Shown here piece by piece: positions 53,548 to 63,778 of a stretch of DNA of 64,000 bases. A program made the position numbers and the translations under genes. The notes under the pieces were generated by a model. It searched no databases. It was given only the letters and a program-made list of their open reading frames with translations, and had not been told where the DNA came from. Origin of the DNA: Gari tellinella (taxonomy: Eukaryota; Mollusca; Bivalvia; Cardiida; Psammobiidae); contig OV277859.1 of the NCBI GenBank assembly GCA_922989275.2, positions 35,941,501-36,005,500 on the forward strand. The letters run 5' to 3'. Every line of letters begins with the position of its first letter. Position 1 is the first letter of the stretch.

Positions 53548-53635
53548 ACTGGTCACGGCCGAGATTCGAACCCATGTGGCGAAGGCAAACTTAATTAACA
53601 AAAATTGCAACTCTACCGCCAAATATTAAGCTGTC
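53548..53635 (-). pseudogene. tRNA-like sequence
   Basis: Minus strand: A box TTGGCGGTAGAGTTGC (53622-53607), B box TGGGTTCGAATCTC (53574-53561). Spacing 33 bases. Acceptor pairing absent; GGCCGTGACC follows the T arm. Confidence 0.55.
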
Positions 53636-53789
53636 ATGTATTTTATTCTAATTCGCACACTATGTCTCATACTGAAGGTGAAAATGTATTGCTACTCTTC
53701 GTATTGAATGTAAATGGTAGCTGCGGTCAATGCGATTAGAACTACACGATTTATTTTTTAAAAAAAGGTATCACGTGATGTTCATCACT

Positions 53790-53885
53790 TACAGTGGAGA
53801 AAACGTTAATATTTCCCGTTTAAACGCAAACGAAACGCAAATCGGGACCCGGCGTCTGATCTGGGTCAAAATTTGATGTCAACAA
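53790..53885. repeat. Family E remnant
   Basis: TACAGTGGAGAAAACG, CGTTTAAACGCAAACG and GACCCGGCGTCTGATCTGGG in scrambled order: the right half is inverted or lost. Confidence 0.5.
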
Positions 53886-54423
53886 CCACATTTCCATGTC
53901 ATTTGCACAATTATTTTGATGTGTTTCTTTCATCGTGAACTGTCTCTGATAATTGTTAATTTGAAATCTTGTTTTAGTGTAGGTGAAAGACAATACTCAC
54001 AACTCGTTTTAGCTCGTAATTTTCTGTATTACGTTTGTTCTGCGTTAATATGTCACCTTTACAAAAAGTGCAAATGTCCCTTCGTTTGACTGGTTGCTGT
54101 TCAGAGGGTGTACTGTGTAACATGGTGGCATGTGTATATTGCCTACCCGAGGCAATTCTTTATTCACAAGTATTTTGTTCGACAAAATTTAGAATAACAT
54201 GAGCGAAACATGTGTCAGAAGATAAAGGAACATATCTTCACAAGGGATGGGAGGGGGGGGGGGGGGTGTTAAGGTCGAAGCCATTTGCACAAACTATTGA
54301 ATAATCATTCAAGGATATAACATATGAACAGACATTGACAAACAGTGTAGATCCAAATGAGACGCGTCTCCTGAGGGTTAAGGCAGTTTGCAATGATTCA
54401 TGTAACATATACGGAATTGTATG
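53886..54423. other. Mostly blank; G14 run
   Basis: G run at 54253-54266. CAAACAGTGTAGATCCAAAT at 54340 with GAGACGCGTCTC is a collapsed A/K hairpin. Confidence 0.4.
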
Positions 54424-54620
54424 TACAGTGCACCCTCTCTACATCGACACCCAATGTGAGACACAATGTATGTGTGTTGTTCGGAGGGAGACGTTATAGG
54501 GAGGGGAAGTTAAGATTTAGCTTACATTTGTAAACAGCTTAAATCCAGATCAGACGCCGCATAACGCGGCGTCTGATCTGGATTCAAGCTGTTTGCCACT
54601 TGTCATTTTATATTTATTCT
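54424..54620. repeat. Family C element, one terminus
   Basis: TACAGTGCACCCTCTCTACA, GAGGGAGACGTTATAGGGAG, hairpin 54535-54597 with AGATCAGACGCCGCATAACG tip and near-perfect stem (AAATCC/GGATTC). The other terminus is not seen; the Tc1-like element starts soon after. Confidence 0.7.
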
Positions 54621-55189
54621 ATCAAAATGTCCACTTGTATGTATGCTGAAGGGATAAAGAAACGTATGGTAACATTTTTTGTAATATTTTGTAAAAACGT
54701 TGTTAAAAATCAATGAAATTCGTTTGACACACTCTTTATAGCACAGTGCACAGGGTCCAATCTCGAAAGGTACAGATGGAATTGCGTACCGCTCTCTTCC
54801 AAGGATAGTACAAAATACAAAAAATTCGTACAAACAATGTTGTGACCTTAAGTTACACAGCTCTTCATACCATTAGATAGTCTTCATACAGACACATCAT
54901 TTGCCAATATTTTTATTTTATTGGGATGGAAGTACGGCTGACAAAATTTAAATTTCAAAGGGGTCAGGGATTTACGATACCTATTCAAAATCAAAGGCAA
55001 ATACAAGTTGCCAGTCCTTTTGATTTCCATGTTTGCACCATAGAAAGTCCTGCTAGACGTCAAAGACAAACTGTACAGGTAGTCGGCAGACCTAGGTCTT
55101 GGTGTACGTGCGTGACGTCACGACGTCAGGACAGGATCTTATGTTACCCGCATTATCGCAATTGTCAGCCTACCATCCCAGAGCCTCCC

Positions 55190-55441
55190 TTAACCCTTTC
55201 CCCCATAGAAGCGAATTTTAGCGCATTTAATTTATTCCTCCGCTGAAGAAAATAGTTCCAGTTTAAACCCTCATGAACAATTACCATAACAAATATTTTA
55301 TATAGCCTAACAGATGGTAGTTTAAAGCAGGCTGAAATTAAAGCAGAATGTGCCTTAAGGCACATTCTGCTTTACTTTCAACCTGCTTTAAGTGATCACC
55401 TGTCTTTAATATTATATATAGGTTATTGGGTAAAGGGTTAA
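55190..55441. mobile_element. Family B MITE inserted in Tc1-like transposase
   Basis: TTAACCCTTTCCCCCATAG to TTGGGTAAAGGGTTAA. Hairpin stem AAAGCAGGCTGAAATTAAAG, tip GTGCCTTAAGGCAC. TTAA on both sides. Confidence 0.88.
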
Positions 55442-55817
55442 GACAGTAGGTACTTATTGCCGCCCCAGCCATGCTAAAAATGTAAAAAATTGATTGCGAG
55501 GAGTTGTTTTGGTGGGTTCGGTGCCCGTACGTTGACTAGCCCTTTTCCGCTTCTCGTCGCCAGCGTTGATTGGCTTGAATGGGGCACGTGCATCCAGAAT
55601 ATTTATTTTGAGGTAGTGGAGGCAAGATAAACTCACTCATTAAACCCATGAAGAGAGCGAATGGGGGACACATGCGGTGTTTCCATTGTCAATTTTGATA
55701 TCAGATTACATGGAGTGACCTTCTATTCCATGCTATCATTCTAATTCGCTTACCAGATACAAATCGTCATTTGGCCGTTAGTTCAGTATCAATCATTCTT
55801 CATTCCTACACAAAACT

Positions 55818-55863
55818 ATAATTATAATAATAATAATAATAATTATAATAATAATAATAATAA
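55818..55863. repeat. (AAT)n microsatellite
   Basis: About 15 AAT/TAA steps with two ATT interruptions. Confidence 0.9.
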
Positions 55864-56147
55864 TGAAGACTTTATTTAACGAGAGAGCTCATTTGATATA
55901 GATCAATCTTCCATGAGGCCCTCAACATTATCTACAAGTACATAAATCATATATGGTTAACAACAATATATCACAATCAATAGTAACTAGAAACGATATC
56001 TTAACAATTTGAATCAATATGGGTCCTTTATAAATAGTGTACCCGTTAAGACCACACCTGTCCCATGCAAACAGTATATGAACATACTACACGATATCTT
56101 TCCCAGAATCATATTTAAAGTTTACCCTGCGTTTCTTTATCCCTTCA

Positions 56148-56460
56148 GTATAGAACGTCCTAACATTTCTACAAAATGAGAAGAAAATTGTTTATAAATC
56201 TAAAAATACAACATTACTCATGCAGACATATTAACAGAGGTTGTATAAAACCCATAAGAGCACCCATGATATTATCAACAATACATTAAAAACGCGTTTA
56301 TTGGGGGAAACGAACGCCTTCACAACTGTTTTAAATCAAAAACCGTTAGGCTAACATACATCGTGAAGTGACGGTGTATTCGTCTTAACAAACGAGTCTA
56401 TATATAGTCAAAATATTTTAAATGTATTGAATTTACAAGCTTAGATCGAGGTAGCAGCTT
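56148..56460. other. No feature recognised
   Basis: ACGCGTTTATTGGGGG at 56293 may be a family E scrap. Confidence 0.35.
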
Positions 56461-56464
56461 AATG

Positions 56465-56535
56465 CAAGACAAAAGTAATACAGAAAACATCTGAAGCTGT
56501 TTTCTGTATTACGTTTCCCTGCATTTAGAAATTAC
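56465..56535. repeat. Hairpin
   Basis: ATGCAAGACAAAAGTAATAC / GTATTACGTTTCCCTGCAT with AGAAAACATCTGAAGCTGTT at the tip. Same outer stem type as 3974-4035. Confidence 0.55.
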
Positions 56536-56689
56536 TTGTCTTTGAAGATACCCATACTTTTGAAGACAGGTTCCGCTGTATTTTACGCGGATGTCAAATT
56601 CACATCAACTGGATATTGTCTCTGAACATGTATGTATCAATCGTAAATAATATATATAATTGGGTCGAGTGATCACGGCTTCTTAAATT

Positions 56690-56820
56690 CGAACAGTTTA
56701 AGTTGGAAAACATTATTGTTACCCGGTGTCTGATCTGCTCCAAACTATTTGCAAAGGTCATAATGTTTTAGCGTATTCGCGGACATTGGGGGTAAATAAT
56801 GTCTTCTCCATTGTAAACAA
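56690..56820. repeat. Family E remnant
   Basis: TTACCCGGTGTCTGATC, GCTCCAAACTATTTGC, GTTTTAGCGTATTCGCG, TGTCTTCTCCATTGTA. Left half gone. Confidence 0.5.
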
Positions 56821-56912
56821 AGCTTTCTCGATTGTAGGGGTTAAAGCGCGGCTACTGAAATGATATATCAACATTGCCAAAGGCACATATGCATATTTTG
56901 GTAGAGCTGTGA

Positions 56913-57118
56913 TACAATAAAACCTCTCTATTACGATCACTAAATAACTTCAATTAACACGTGTTTAAGATAAGGGAGTTTCTTATGCCAAATTTGACGT
57001 TAGTTCGAAATCTCCTATAGGAGCTGTCTATTTTACTTTTACCTTGATATAAGCTGCCACCTGTCTTTAATACATGCAATTGCCTTCTTTTTATTGATAG
57101 TAAAAGAGGAATTTTACT
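56913..57118. repeat. Family D element, diverged
   Basis: ACAATAAAACCTCTCTATTA at the left and GAGGAATTTTACTG at the right; hairpin scrap TCTCCTATAGGAGC and CACCTGTCTTTAATAC. Confidence 0.6.
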
Positions 57119-57165
57119 GGTTTGAATTATCCATAAATGGGTAAAATTACCACTCCATGGGTGAT

Positions 57166-57346
57166 CAGGGCTGCCATTTCTCTGCATTTTTCCGATATCT
57201 TCGGATTTTTATCATAGAATATGGTAGTTTCAAGCAGACTGAAAGGCGCACTCTGCTTACTTTCAAACTGCTTTAAGTAACGGCGCTTGAAAAACAGAAC
57301 ATTTGGGAAATCTAAGGATTTTTAAGATCAACGTATGGCAGCCCTG
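57166..57346. mobile_element. Family F MITE with 6-bp target duplication
   Basis: Ends CAGGGCTGCCATTTCTC and ACGTATGGCAGCCCTG, flanked by GGTGAT on both sides (57160-57165, 57347-57352). Inside ATGGTAGTTTCAAGCAGACT and a shortened B hairpin (GGCGCACTCTGC). Confidence 0.82.
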
Positions 57347-57359
57347 GGTGATATTGTGA

Positions 57360-57440
57360 TACAAACAGTTAAGTCCAGATTAGACACCGAGTACGATAAG
57401 ACACCGAGTAATAATGTGCCTTGTCTGAATCCAAACTGTT
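57360..57440. repeat. Degenerate A-core hairpin
   Basis: ACAGTTAAGTCCAGATTAGAC, doubled ACACCGAGTA, then CTGAATCCAAACTGTTTGAC. Confidence 0.45.
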
Positions 57441-57665
57441 TGACACTATATGAGTATTTATTAGAAGAAACTGCACATACATTCCATGGGAATTGCTAAA
57501 GAAGGCATGTAGTTTTAAAAGGTGCTTAAAGGGAAGTCCGTCTTATGCCCAATTTGCTTCTGTTTTATTACCCCATTATTCTGATTTAACAGATATCGGC
57601 GGTTTACCTGATAGGTCCAGTTAGGGTTTGGTTAGTGTTAAACATCGCCATAACAATCTTTGTCA
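57441..57665. other. No feature recognised
   Basis: AT-rich; AGTTAGGGTTTGGTTAGTG near 57620. Confidence 0.35.
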
Positions 57666-57875
57666 TTTAACCCTTATCCTGCGAATCGCGACTTGACTGG
57701 TACATGTATTGGCCAACAGTTTTAATCCAGATCAGACACCTCGTAATGTGGCGTTTGATCTGGTTTATAAATGTTTGACAACCATGTCTATGTTTCTCTT
57801 ATTTCAAAAATACAAAAAAATTATAAATTTCACAAATTGTGTCGACGACAAATTCAAAGTAGATGGCATATATGT
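57666..57875. repeat. Family A element, left terminus and hairpin
   Basis: TTTAACCCTTATCCTGCG, then AACAGTTTTAATCCAGATCA with partner TGATCTGGTTTATAAATGTT, tip ACACCTCGTAATGTGGCGT. CGACGACAAATTCAAAGTAG marks the right part; the end is lost. Confidence 0.6.
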
Positions 57876-58138
57876 GTCGTCGACACAATGGCATGATAAA
57901 AGCTACGGACGTAGTTTCGGTTCAAAGTATCAGTTTGAGGGACATCGGGCTCGATCTTGGGACCCCTATAATACAGGGCAAGTTTATTGTGGTGCTTTTC
58001 GGCGAAGAACTTATTATTACTCCGGAACACAGTTAAAAAAGCTATATTGGATATCGTGCTCAGGTTGGTTGGATTTCTTTTAATTTTCTTGAATATGTTC
58101 ATTTAGTAGCTCAAATAATTTGTTTAGAACGTTCTTTT
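57876..58138. other. Unassigned
   Basis: Open on both strands over about 70 codons (plus frame includes GHRARSWDPYNTGQVYCG). No family recognised and no splice context. Confidence 0.3.
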
Positions 58139-58540
58139 TACACTACTTGAATACATCATTTACCTTCGACAGTTTCGACCTCTACTGATGTCTTTCTCAA
58201 GAATCTCACTACGATGATCGTAAATTTGATTATTAAAGGATTAAAACGTTGCATTCGTTGCAGTTTACAACGAGAAAGATGTTATTCTTACACTATAAAC
58301 ACGTTTGTACGAACATGACGTGAGATTTTACCTTAGACAGAATTGACATCTACTGATGTCTTTCTCAAGAATCGCAGTGCGATTCTTGAGAAAGACATCA
58401 TTAGATATCAAAACTGTCGAAGGTGTATAATTTATTCAAGTAGTGTACAAAGTACTTTCTATACAAATTCTTTTTATTTGATGTTGTCTATTAAAATCTC
58501 ACGTCATATTCGTACAAAAGTGTTTATAGTGTAAGAATAT
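58139..58540. repeat. Interleaved inverted repeats
   Basis: Arm a ACACTACTTGAATACATCAT (58139) returns inverted near 58430-58450. Arm b ACTATAAACACGTTTGTACG (58292) returns inverted at about 58508-58530. GATGTCTTTCTCAAGAATC occurs direct at 58187 and 58357, then inverted at 58379, giving a perfect 47-base palindrome. Confidence 0.75.
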
Positions 58541-58558
58541 AGAGAATGTTTGGTGACT

Positions 58559-61151
58559 AGCTTTGAGTGAGAAATGTTATCTGGCAAGGCGGATGAATAT
58601 ATCAGGTGAGCCGCAGGCGAACCTGATATTTCCAGAAGCCGAGCAAGATACAAATTTTGATTCAAAGCTAGGAACCAATTATTCTATATATCCTTGTCAC
58701 AATAGTAAAATAAATAGAAAATGCTTATTTTTAAAGCTAGAATCATTTTTGGTCTAGATAAGATTCTCACTAAAGAACTATTTTACTCTAGGAAAGCGCG
58801 CTAGTATATAGATGACGTCAGTGACGTCACATCCTAATTACGTTGAAAAGAAATAAAAGAACCTTTAAATATCTAGTGTTTTTCACTCAGGAATGTAAAA
58901 GGTAGACAATTATAGAAGTATATCAGCAAGCGACTGGTAGCGTTTAATACTCTTTAACGCTTTGATTGCATCGAATAGTTCGAATAAACGTCGTTACACG
59001 TCGGATTCTGTTGAAAGAGTTTTAGAATACCTTTCCTAAAAGCGGGGGAAAAGCGGCTACAGTCAACTGATATAATAACACTCTATCAACAGAATCCAGA
59101 CGTGTGACGACGTTAATTCAAATATTCGTTGCAAATGTTTAAAAGTAGGCAACCAGCGGCGTAGCCAGGCTTGAACGAATGTTACGCACATCAGGGGGAG
59201 GTTGCGGGAGGGGGGGGTACCCCCTCCTGCTGGTGGGGGATCCGGGGGGCCTACCCCTGGAGAAAAAAGTAAATTAGAAGTAAAATGGCGAGCTCTGAAG
59301 TGTGTTTAGAGGGATTTGGAGCACTGAATACGATTTATGAGAACTATACAAATGTGTCCAACATATAATTAAATTTTGTGATTAGCGTTTTTTTTCTGCT
59401 AAAATAATTTGACTTTTAGCCGCACGAGTGGTGTATACAAGAAGCACTGTAGTCTTTTATGATGGCGACTTAAATTTGTAGTTGTTGAGATCCTGAGTTT
59501 CCGAAACTCGAACTTGAAAAATGCAAGTGGGGGTTCGGGGGTCCTCCCCCGGGAGAAAAATGGAAATAAGAACTGAAATGGTGAGCTCTGAAGTGTGTTT
59601 AGAGGGATCTGGAGCACTGCATACGATCAACGTGAACCATACAATTGTGTTCAAAGCTCCGTTATAACATAACAATAAATTTAGTGATTAACATTTTTTC
59701 CGCTATAATAATTTGACTTTGCCACACGAGAGGTGCATGAAGCACCGTATTGTTTTTCATGATGCTGATTTAAATTTGTAGTTGTTAAGATCCTGAGTTT
59801 CCAAAACTCGAACTTGAAAAATGCAAGTGGGGTCCGGGGGTACTCCCCCGGAGAGAAAAATGGAAACAAGAACTGAAATGGTGAGCTCTGAAGTGTTTTT
59901 GGAGGGAATAGGGACACTGAATATGATCAACGTGAACCATACAATTGCTTTGAAGGCTCTGTTTTATTAGACATAACCTTATTTTGTCACTAATTTTTCC
60001 ACTGCTAGAACTATTTGACTTTAAGACTCACGAGAAGTACACGAAACACTGTAGAAGTTTTTCAGGTTGCCAACTTTCTAGTAACTAAGTTCTTTATTTT
60101 CTGAAAATTGAACTTGACCGATGAAAGTGGGGTCCGGGGGTCATCCCCCGGGAGAAAAATCGAAATAAGAACTGAAATGGTGAGTTCTGAAGTGTGTTTG
60201 TAGGGATTTTGGACACTGAATACGACCAATGTGACTAACCTATATATATATTTCCAAGAACTTTCGACTTTTAGACGATTTAGGTATACATTGTACGTAC
60301 GATCCACATGTACATGAACTATGAAAAATTGTTGGTGGGGGATTTTGGGCACTAAATACGAACTATGTGATCCATACAATTTTCTTCAAAGGTTCGTTAT
60401 ATAAGACATAACATTATATAACTATTTGACTCAATGCTTAGACGCACGAGAGGTTCATGTAGCAGATTACATGTAGCACCGTAGGTTTGAGCTGCCATCT
60501 TTGCAGTTACTAAGTTATTGGTTTTCTAAAGCTTGAAATTGATCAATGCTGGAGGGGGGTCCGGGGGCTCTCCCCCGGGGATAAAAATGGAAATTAGAAC
60601 TGAAATGGTGAGCTCTGAAGTGTGTTTGAAATCTTCATTTTAGACTTTAAGGTCTAACCCCCCTTAACCTTCGGTTTTTATGCCATTTTTGGCCATGTTT
60701 GATTTTTCATTTTTCAAACTGATGTTACGCACGTGCGTACGTGCGTATCGCTGGCTACGCCCCTGGCAACACAAGCTGCTTGCCGAGAAACTTCTATAAG
60801 TGTCCACCTTTTAGAAGTCCTGAGTGAAAAAACACTAGATTGTAAAAGGTTCTTTTATTTCTTTTCAACGTTATCAGGATGTGACGTCACTGATGTCATC
60901 TATATATAAGTGCGCTTTTCTAGAATTTCATTTCTGATTCTTTAGTGAGACTATTAGAACAAAAATAAATCTAGCTTTAAAAAACCCATTCACTATGTCT
61001 TTTGCTGTCGTGACAAGGATAAATAGAATAGTTGGTTCCTAGCTTTGAATGAGAAATGTTATCTGGCTCGGTTTCTGAAAATATGAGGTTCGCCTTCGGC
61101 TCACCTGATATATTCATCCGCCTTGCCAGATAACATTTCTCATTCAAAGCT
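58559..61151. mobile_element. 2.6-kb element with ~390-bp TIRs and nested insertion
   Basis: AGCTTTGAGTGAGAAATGTT at 58559; complement ends 61151. Each end begins with a ~115-base foldback (GCGGATGAATATATCAGGTG, apex near the CCGCAGGCG / CGCCTTCGGC sequences). Arms continue through TTATTTTTAAAGCTAGA, GATGACGTCAGTGACGTCAC, AAAAGAAATAAAAGAACCTT and TCACTCAGGA. An inner foldback lies at 58986-59116 and the nested element at 59154-60765. No transposase seen. Confidence 0.78.
59154..60765. mobile_element. Nested element with CAGCGGCGTAGCCAG ends and G-rich repeats
   Basis: Ends CAGCGGCGTAGCCAG and CTGGCTACGCCCCTG, flanked by GCAAC (59149-59153, 60766-60770). Four or five diverged units of 300-430 bp, each with GGGGTCCGGGGGTCMTCCCC (59220, 59527, 59829, 60129, 60555) and AGAACTGAAATGGTGAGCTC. 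The termini resemble hAT-type ends known to me from marine invertebrates, but a 5-bp duplication does not fit hAT. Confidence 0.75.
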
Positions 61152-61596
61152 ACTCTCCAACCTTTCTCTATATTATACAGTCTCGTGTCGATTTTCCTGG
61201 TGAATAACAAGTGCCTTGATAATTGTTTTGTTATTACGTCAGTTGGTCACATGACCGAGGTTTAATTCTTTATTTCAGTCTCATCATGTTTTACAACATA
61301 TCTTTATCACAGATTTAACAATTTCAAAAGTATATCATGCCGTTCATAATATGAACTATAAGAGTCAATCACAATTTTGCAAATAATTACTATTAACATA
61401 TTAACATAATTATACATAATAAAAAGGTGTACCTTCTCCATTGATTTTACAAACAAGACTCCTTTTTGTCTGTTTTGATAAAACCTGACTTCAAAATCAG
61501 GCTAAACAAGCCAAATAGAAAATGGTATTAAAGAACCCGCTTTCACCTCAAATCAGATTTGAGATAAACTGAGTAATAAAAAATGTACACATAGGG
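61152..61596. other. No feature recognised
   Basis: AT-rich spacer. Confidence 0.4.
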
Positions 61597-62256
61597 TTTA
61601 GCACATTGCTTGGATCTCTCGACCAATCAGATGCCTAAAAAACCTGCGAATATATCGTTTATTGAACAAAACCATGAAATAACTAACACACTGTTCACTT
61701 ATTCCATGCTTCCGTCATCTCAAGGCAATTTGACGTCATAACCCTAGCAATCCTCCGAGCAAGCCACCGCGAAAACCTTTTGCCTGCACTGTAGGCTTAA
61801 CGTTAAATAATCCGAATAAACACCAGATCAAGGATTTAAACTAAAGCAATACGGTAATTCCACAGTATCTATAATAGATCTAGATCTACCCCATCCCTCT
61901 GGACCTAGATATATGCATTGTTTCAGCTGTAGGTGTAAAAACCGGGATATGCATGTCTTGATTGGCTTTACTAAACAGCTGAAATCAGAGGGGAACTGCA
62001 AAAGCTTGATGACGTCATATTATGTACAGTGATACCTAAACTTTAAAGGCCATTAATAATGAATTGTGCTTACATATAGAGCTTCAATAAGCCTTATTTA
62101 TGTTGATGTTGAAGCATGCATAATGTCTCAAGCTACACAATGAAATAACCTTTCAATTTCAGTAAAATATTACGAATAAAATGTATTTTTCGTCTAAAAC
62201 AAAAAGCAGAAACGAAGGGTCTTCTTGTTTTCCTCGAGCCCAAGCCAGTGCTAAAT

Positions 62257-62340
62257 AGGTTAGACCATGGTTGCGCGCGAATAAACGACTATGCCCCCTC
62301 GAACTATGTCGTTTATTCGCGCGCAACCATGGTCTAACCT
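62257..62340. repeat. Perfect 33-base palindrome at array junction
   Basis: AGGTTAGACCATGGTTGCGC... pairs with its complement around an 18-base spacer. The left arm alone recurs at 63010-63042, the next unit junction. Confidence 0.85.
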
Positions 62341-63117
62341 ATACTTAGCACATGGCTTGGAGCTCTCGGCCAATCAGATGCCTCATAACCTGTGAATATA
62401 TCGTTTATTTCAACAAACCATGGAATAACTAACACATTACTCACTTATTCCACGCTTCCGTCATCTCAAGGCAATTTGACGTCACAATTCTAGCAATCCT
62501 CCGAGCCAGCCAGCGCGAAAACCTTTTGCCTGCAATGTGGCCTTAATGATAAATAATCCGAATAAACACCAGATCAAGGATTTAAACTGAAGCAATACGG
62601 AAATTTAACAGTAACAATAAAAGATCTAGATCTACCCCGTTCCTCTTGACCTAGATATATGCATTGTTTCAGCTGTAGATGTAAAAACCGGAATACGCAT
62701 ATCTACTGTCTAGATTGTCTTTAAAAACAGCTGAGGTCAGAGGTGAACTGCACACGCTTCATGACGTTATATCATGTACAGTGAGACCTAGACTTTAAAG
62801 ACAATTACTTATGAATTGTGCTTACATATAGAGCTTCAATAAGCGTTATTTATGTTGGTGTTAAAAGCATGCTTAATGTCTCAAACTTATCATTGAAATA
62901 ACCTTTCAATTTTAGTAAAATATTACAAACAAAATGACTTTTTCGTCTAAAACAAAAAGCAGAAACGAATGGTCTTCTTGTTTTCCTCGAGCCCAAGCCA
63001 GTGCTAAATAGGTTAGACCATGGTTGCGCGCGAATAAACGACATTAGCACATGGCTTGGAGCTCTCGGCCAATCAGATTCCTCAAAAACCTGCGAATATA
63101 TCGTTTATTGAACAAAT

Positions 63118-63778
63118 AAATACGAAAGACTCAAGCAGGAAACGTAACACAAATAATACACCCACCTCTCAAGCAGAACACACACACACAGTCATACCAC
63201 AACAAACACACACACACACGCAATACCATTCCTTCATCTACACACTAAATAGAAAACAACACGCAAGACAAACATAAAGCTAAGTGAATATAGGAGCCCG
63301 CCTTGGTACGGTCAGTAGCAATTAATAATTAATTATAAATTAATTAACCATTAACAACCACTGGGGGTTAAACCTGGGTTTAGGGGCGCCCAACCTCACT
63401 CTTATCTCCTATATTCACCTATAAAGACAAACAGTGTACATAAAATATAAACCCTGTTCCAAAACCTTACAATAAAAAAGACCGCCAACACAGTAAGTAA
63501 ATACATGTAAAACATCTAACAAAAAATCTATGACAAGATTATTAGTAACACGGGAAAGAATTTAACATTCAAGCCCGTGCTAAAAAAAATGGTCAAATTG
63601 TACTCAAGCGACTAGTCTGTAGGTACGAGTAACTGTAAGACATGGATGGGTTCAGGGTACGATAGAGAGGGAGGGAAAAAACAAACAAAGCACGAAATTC
63701 CGACATAACTCTCCCGGTTAAGGACGGCTTTTGATATACATCATCATGTAGTGCTAAGCCCTGGCTGTCGTCGCACAA
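63118..63778. mobile_element. ~660-bp insertion in the third unit
   Basis: Interrupts the unit after GTTTATTGAACAAA and before AAAACCATGAAATAAC. It holds CA-rich microsatellites (63179-63220), a 135-base foldback at 63284-63418 with ends GTGAATATAGGAG / CTCCTATATTCAC enclosing GGGGGTTAAACCTGGGTTTA, and a hairpin CACGGGAAAGAA / TTCAAGCCCGTG. A minus-strand frame (63593-63811) has no recognised domain. Type unknown. Confidence 0.6.

Larger units (their letters stand above)
54645..56147 (+). pseudogene. Tc1-like element with transposase remnant, MITE inserted
   Basis: Inverted ends TGAAGGGATAAAGAAACG (54645) and its complement ending 56147, 1.5 kb apart, normal for Tc1 elements. In between, plus-strand scraps of transposase: GRPRS at 55085-55099 and TSRRQDR near 55112 (linker between the helix-turn-helix domains), then RCPYVD and PFSASRRQR at about 55520-55560. 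The DESRF block is lost. A family B MITE interrupts the gene at TTAA 55190. The tail before the right end, CTTTCCCAGAATC and AAGTTTACC, matches the minus-strand copy at 11811. An AAT microsatellite sits at 55818-55863. Confidence 0.7.

Noticed and set aside
16301..53635. Functional tRNA genes at the six A/B-box sites
   Set aside because: None has a paired acceptor stem and normal spacing; they are SINE or captured tRNA remnants.
59154..60765. Assigning the element firmly to hAT
   Set aside because: Ends resemble hAT ends, but the visible duplication is 5 bases, not 8.
4600..61000. Further exons of the SDR gene
   Set aside because: I looked for the NAG and YxxxK regions by eye on the plus strand and found none; a sensitive translated search could overturn this.
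63284..63418. LTR with primer-binding site (TTTAGGGGCGCCCAACC)
   Set aside because: No paired LTR, no polypurine tract and no gag or pol; the segment is a short foldback.
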